Positions 23,723 through 26,714 of a stretch of 26,714 nt of DNA are shown in pieces. The stretch comes from an uncultured Bacteroidales bacterium. GTDB taxonomy: Bacteria > Bacteroidota > Bacteroidia > Bacteroidales > UBA932. The notes beneath the pieces were generated by a model. The model saw nothing but the letters and a program-made list of their open reading frames with translations. It was not told the origin of the DNA and made no database searches. The translations under genes and the position numbers were made by a program. The stretch spans positions 1-26,714 of the forward strand of contig CAMZCW010000014.1 in the NCBI GenBank assembly GCA_947305045.1. The letters are read 5' to 3'. Numbering within the stretch: position 1 is the stretch's first letter; each line of letters begins with the position of its first letter.

Positions 23723-25048
23723 ATGGCAATTCATACAGAAAAGACGGAGCACAGGGCGGAATCGGCCCGGAAAATGAACGGCTGGCTGGCGCTAAGCCCG
23801 CTTTTCGTGTTTTTGGCCGTGTACCTGCTGGGGTCCATTATCGCCCATGATTTCTACAAGGTACCCGTGGCGGCAGCATTCATTGTGGCCAGTGCCTATG
23901 CGCTGGTGATTACGCGCGGGGTGGAGAAGACGGACGACAAGATTGCCATTTTCTCGGAGGGGGCCGGCAACAAGAATGTGCTGCTGATGATCTGGATTTT
24001 TGTGCTGGCGGGGGCGTTTGCGGCTACGGCCAAGGACATTGGCGCCATTGACGCAACGGTAAACGCCACGCTGCGCATCCTGCCGGGGAACCTCCTGTAC
24101 GCGGGGCTGTTTCTGGCGGCATGCTTCATTTCCATGGCCATCGGCACGTCTGTGGGGACCATTGTGGCGCTGGTGCCCATCGCTTCCGGCATTGCCGCGG
24201 AGGCGGGAATCGGCATTCCTTTCATGACGGCCATCATTGTGGGCGGCGCGTTCTTTGGCGACAACCTTTCCTTTATTTCCGACACCACCGTTGCGGCCAC
24301 CAAGATCCTGGGCTGCTCCATGCGGGACAAGTTCCGCGTGAACCTGTGGATTGCGGCGCCGGCGGCCCTGCTGGTGACGGCGCTGTACGTGTTCCTGGGG
24401 CTGTCCGTAGAGGCGGCACCTTCCGCCGCACCGGTGCAGTGGGTGGGCCTGGTGCCTTATCTGCTGGTGATTGTGCTGGCGCTGGTGGGCGTAAACGTAG
24501 TGACGGTGCTGGTGATTGGCATTTTGGTAAATGGCGTCATTGGCTGGTGCACGGGAGCCTACGGTTTTGTGGGCTGGATGGCCTCTATCGGGGGCGGTAT
24601 CGGCTCCATGGGTGAACTCATTATTGTGTCGCTCCTGGCGGGCGGCATGCTGGAAATTATCCGGTATAACGGCGGGCTTCAGTTTATTATCGACGGGCTC
24701 ACCCGCCGCATTGCCGGACGCAGAACGGCGGCCCTGTCCATCGCCTGGCTGGTGTCGCTGGTGAACTTGTGCACGGCCAACAATACCATCGCCATCATCA
24801 CCGTGGGCCCGCTCGCGCGCGATATCACCGGGCGTTTTGGCCTGGACCCGCGCAAAACGGCCTCCATCCTGGACACCTTCTCCTGCCTGGTGCAGGGCAT
24901 CATCCCCTACGGCGCGCAGATGCTCATGGCCAGCGGCCTGGCAGGGGTGTCGGCCGTGGCCATCATCGGCCACCTGTACTACCCCTTCGCCCTGGGCATC
25001 GTGGCCTTCCTGTCTATCCTCTTCCGCTTTCCCCGGCGCTACTCCTAG
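23723..25048 (+). CDS. nhaC: Na+/H+ antiporter, NhaC family
   Basis: 441 residues with about 11-12 membrane spans. The NhaC family mark is GGAFFGDNLSFISDTTVAAT near residue 175, preceded by MAIGTSVGTIVALVPIASGIA. A second half has GIGSMGELIIVSLLAGGMLEII and CTANNTIAIITVGPLA. It would exchange sodium for protons across the inner membrane; some NhaC-family members move malate/lactate with sodium, so the exact substrates are unproven. The start at 23723 gives a hydrophilic 17-residue N-terminus before MNGWLALSPLF; Met18 is a possible alternative start. REP-like arrays lie on both sides (A upstream, B beginning 3 bp after its stop). It is unrelated in sequence to NhaA at 1252. Confidence 0.92.
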   Translation: MAIHTEKTEHRAESARKMNGWLALSPLFVFLAVYLLGSIIAHDFYKVPVAAAFIVASAYALVITRGVEKTDDKIAIFSEGAGNKNVLLMIWIFVLAGAFAATAKDIGAIDATVNATLRILPGNLLYAGLFLAACFISMAIGTSVGTIVALVPIASGIAAEAGIGIPFMTAIIVGGAFFGDNLSFISDTTVAATKILGCSMRDKFRVNLWIAAPAALLVTALYVFLGLSVEAAPSAAPVQWVGLVPYLLVIVLALVGVNVVTVLVIGILVNGVIGWCTGAYGFVGWMASIGGGIGSMGELIIVSLLAGGMLEIIRYNGGLQFIIDGLTRRIAGRRTAALSIAWLVSLVNLCTANNTIAIITVGPLARDITGRFGLDPRKTASILDTFSCLVQGIIPYGAQMLMASGLAGVSAVAIIGHLYYPFALGIVAFLSILFRFPRRYS

Positions 25049-25051
25049 CCC

Positions 25052-25182
25052 CGTCCTTGTTTTGGGACGATTTTGAGGACGACAGCCCGGTTCGTGCCTC
25101 CTCGTCCTCAAATTTGGCCGTTTTCAAGGACGACACGCCGGTTTGCGCCTCCCGTCCTCAGAATCGGCCTTTTTCAAGGATG
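25052..25182 (-). repeat. palindromic repeat array B (three units, period 51/50)
   Basis: Units start at 25052, 25103 and 25153 (CGTCCTTG...TGAGGACG, CGTCCTCA...CAAGGACG, CGTCCTCA...CAAGGATG). Spacers read AGCCCGGTT, the complement of AACCGGGCT in arrays A and C, so this array is inverted relative to them. It begins 3 bp after the nhaC stop, and its last unit contains the stop codon of the transposase gene. Confidence 0.88.
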
Positions 25183-26091
25183 AGGGCCCTTGGTAGAGAG
25201 GGGGAAGAGGTCATTCACCACGGATATGGACAAACTCATGCAGCGGGCAATTTGGGCGTTGCCGGCATTATAATCCCACTTTAAGGTTTTTGCCAAACGC
25301 AGTTTGTTGTCATTCGAGAGCAGTTTGGGGCCATCTACATGATACACCTCTTTGCACAATTTGAAAATTACGCTCCACAGTTCTTTATCGTCCAGCAATA
25401 TCTTCTCCCCGAAGCGTTTGGCAATTTCCACTTGTGACTCAACGTTCTTCAGGGTCCAATGAACAAACTCCCGGGCGTCTTCAAAAAAGGATTCTACCCG
25501 TCGATAATCCGTGAAACTGGACGGAAGGGCCACGCCGTTGAGGACCTTGATTCTGGGATCTATCTCCCCGTCACGCTCATGCTTGAATGCACGGCGTTTG
25601 GTCAAAGGCATTGCGGCTGCCGATTCCCCCTCCTGCATGAGATCCAGTAATCCATTGAAATACAGATAGCCACTACACCATTTGTAACTGAATAAGTTTA
25701 CATTTCTACGGTCCACGAAGGAATTTCGGATGACATAAACAATCTCGTCCCGGAGCTGTTTCAAGCTGGAGATGGGAATCAACTGTGGCGTGGCCGCCAG
25801 GATAATTTTTGCGCGCCCGTCTGTCCGGTGCAATTTGAGCAGACGCCGCTGTAAATCGTCATAAAACGCGGCGCAGTCTTCCCGTTTCCCCTCCAGAACA
25901 AAGTGCAGATGATTCTCCATGATGGAAAAAGCGAGAAGTGTGCAGCGGCCTCCATAGGTGGCCAGCGCAATAAAGTTGAGCATTTCATTCAGCTCATTCT
26001 CTGTCCGGAAGAGCAGTTCGTCCTCAATGGGCTTGGTGCACAGGTGATAATACTCCCCTCCTTCAAAAAACAATTGTTCACAAGTACTCAT
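25174..26091 (-). CDS. REP-associated Y1 (HUH) transposase, RAYT-like
   Basis: 305 residues from the ATG at 26091, chosen because MSTCEQLFFEGGEYYHLC matches family N-termini and puts the HUH motif at the usual place. The HUH motif is His61-Leu-His63 in FSIMENHLHFVLEGK, and the likely catalytic Tyr119 is in VYVIRNSF, followed by the typical YKWCSGYLYF. These enzymes nick and rejoin single-stranded DNA at hairpins. A C-terminal half of about 150 residues, absent in IS200, ends in a possible helix-turn-helix (NAGNAQIARCMSLSISVVNDLF). The last codons and TGA stop lie in the repeat arm of array B. The frame is open further upstream through array C; ATG 26163 is an alternative start. No convincing promoter. 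Confidence 0.85.
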   Translation of the reverse strand: MSTCEQLFFEGGEYYHLCTKPIEDELLFRTENELNEMLNFIALATYGGRCTLLAFSIMENHLHFVLEGKREDCAAFYDDLQRRLLKLHRTDGRAKIILAATPQLIPISSLKQLRDEIVYVIRNSFVDRRNVNLFSYKWCSGYLYFNGLLDLMQEGESAAAMPLTKRRAFKHERDGEIDPRIKVLNGVALPSSFTDYRRVESFFEDAREFVHWTLKNVESQVEIAKRFGEKILLDDKELWSVIFKLCKEVYHVDGPKLLSNDNKLRLAKTLKWDYNAGNAQIARCMSLSISVVNDLFPLSTKGPHP

Positions 26092-26208
26092 ACTCAATTG
26101 CGGGCGAATTTTTTGCCCCGGCGCAAGATACGTCGAATTCTCAAAACCCATCGATAGAAACATGAATTTTTTCAGAAATTTTTCTACCGATTCGTGTGAA
26201 ACAACACC

Positions 26209-26344
26209 CTCGTCCTTGTTTTGGGCCGATTTTGAGGACGAGCGGGCGTGAACCGGGCTCTCGTCCTTGAAAAGGGCGGAAAACGAGGACGAGGGGGTGC
26301 AAAACGGGCTGTCGTCCTTGAAAACGGCGGAAAACGAGGACGAG
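26209..26344 (+). repeat. palindromic repeat array C (three units, exact 51-bp period)
   Basis: CGTCCTTG starts at 26211, 26262 and 26313, exactly 51 bp apart. Each pairs with AGGACGAG or AGGACGA about 17-20 nt later (ends at 26242, 26293, 26343). Unit 1 has the TTTTGGGCCGATTT loop also present in arrays A and B; units 2 and 3 have loops beginning TGAAAA. The spacers carry AACCGGGCT or AAACGGGCT. With the sequence around it, this fills the 294 bp between the transposase and queH. Confidence 0.88.
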
Positions 26345-26356
26345 GGGGAGGAAGAA

Positions 26357-26379
26357 CCGGGGAAAAGGTGTATCTTTGC
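26357..26379 (+). promoter_or_regulatory. queH -7 box joined to a repeat-array end block
   Basis: CCGGGGAAAA, four bases, TATCTTTGC: the same block as at 23678-23700. TATCTTTG (26371-26378) ends 7 bp before the queH ATG, so the mRNA would be nearly leaderless. Confidence 0.6.
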
Positions 26380-26385
26380 GGGGAA

Positions 26386-26714
26386 ATGAAGACAAAGGTG
26401 CAAATAGAGGTGCCGGGAGGGGCGGAAAAGGTGCTGCTGCATGCGTGCTGCGCGCCGTGCTCCAGCGCCATTGTGGAATGCCTCATGGAACGGGGCATCC
26501 GGCCGGTAATCTTCTACGCCAATTCCAACATCTTTCCCCGCGAGGAATACGACCACAGGCTCAACGAGTGCATCCGCTATGCCCGGAAATGGGGTATCGA
26601 GATTGTGGACGATGTATACAATCATGACGCCTGGCGCCAGTGCGCCCAGGGCCTGGAGACGGAGCCGGAACGCGGAAAACGCTGCCTGGAATGCTTCAAG
26701 CAGCGTTTGTTACG
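26386..26714 (+). CDS. queH: epoxyqueuosine reductase QueH, 5' part (cut by window end)
   Basis: About 109 residues are visible before the window ends. QueH reduces epoxyqueuosine to queuosine in tRNA. The sequence has the family pattern: LLHACCAPCSSAIVECL with two early cysteines, IFYANSNIFPREEYDHRL, and GKRCLECFKQRLL with the second cysteine pair, which are the expected iron-sulfur and disulfide cysteines. The ATG at 26386 lies 7 bp after a -7 box. The upstream array C ends 42 bp before it. Confidence 0.92.
   Translation, partial: MKTKVQIEVPGGAEKVLLHACCAPCSSAIVECLMERGIRPVIFYANSNIFPREEYDHRLNECIRYARKWGIEIVDDVYNHDAWRQCAQGLETEPERGKRCLECFKQRLL

Larger units (their letters stand above)
25052..26344. 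mobile_element. candidate REP/RAYT element: transposase between inverted repeat arrays
   Basis: A single Y1 transposase gene lies between array B and array C, which share units and spacers but are in opposite orientation. This matches the general idea of a REP-associated transposase with its REP sequences. No target-site duplication or intact inverted ends of a classical insertion sequence are seen, so it may be a resident gene that moves the repeats and not itself. Confidence 0.65.

Noticed and set aside
26209..26344. Regular 51-bp arrays as a CRISPR locus
   Set aside because: Both the palindromes and the spacers are conserved between copies, units are imperfect, copies occur in three places and no cas genes are near. 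A CRISPR array would have unique spacers.
25174..26625. 483-residue version of the transposase starting inside the queH region
   Set aside because: The extra N-terminal residues come from array C and the opposite strand of queH; family sequence begins at the ATG at 26091.

Overview
The window looks like a chromosome segment of a fairly GC-rich member of the Bacteroidota, most likely Bacteroidales. Three things point that way: repeated TAnnTTTG -7 promoter boxes with almost no Shine-Dalgarno sequences, a type III glutamine synthetase, and a TonB-dependent receptor paired with a DUF4249 lipoprotein. No rRNA, tRNA, prophage or CRISPR locus is visible. I could not assign a genus.

Layout. 1-441 is non-coding and built of short repeats. 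442-3902 is a minus-strand run ahcY-nhaA-fabG. 3979-4728 is an orphan lipoprotein gene. 4828-9260 is a minus-strand envelope operon: outer-membrane barrel, unknown lipoprotein with no ATG/GTG/TTG start, TonB-dependent receptor, DUF4249 lipoprotein. A membrane-anchored AraC-type regulator lies next to it. 10454-12429 carries an aminopeptidase P and a small lipoprotein on the plus strand, ended by a shared terminator. 12497-20960 is a nitrogen and nucleotide block: guaA (-), type III glutamine synthetase and glmS (+), pyrG and guaB (-). Glutamine synthetase is therefore surrounded by three glutamine-using amidotransferases, and guaB encodes an IMP dehydrogenase with no CBS module. 20999-23344 holds a small secreted protein facing a tightly overlapped hemerythrin-like/LuxR/apt operon, preceded by a candidate roughly 95-nt small RNA. 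The right end holds an NhaC-type antiporter, a Y1 (HUH) REP-associated transposase and the start of queH.

The most unusual structure is at the right end. Three intergenic arrays of imperfect palindromes with a 51-bp period (23565-23647, 25052-25182, 26209-26344) surround a RAYT-like transposase gene. The two flanking arrays are in opposite orientation, and the transposase stop codon and last codons are formed by one palindrome arm. Two of the arrays end in the same block, which carries the -7 promoter box of the next gene. I read this as a Bacteroidota REP/RAYT system that has also supplied promoter-proximal DNA. Other points worth checking are the CBS-less IMP dehydrogenase, the non-canonical start, the candidate small RNA, the leader hairpins of pyrG and the glutamine synthetase, and several genes predicted to have nearly leaderless mRNAs.
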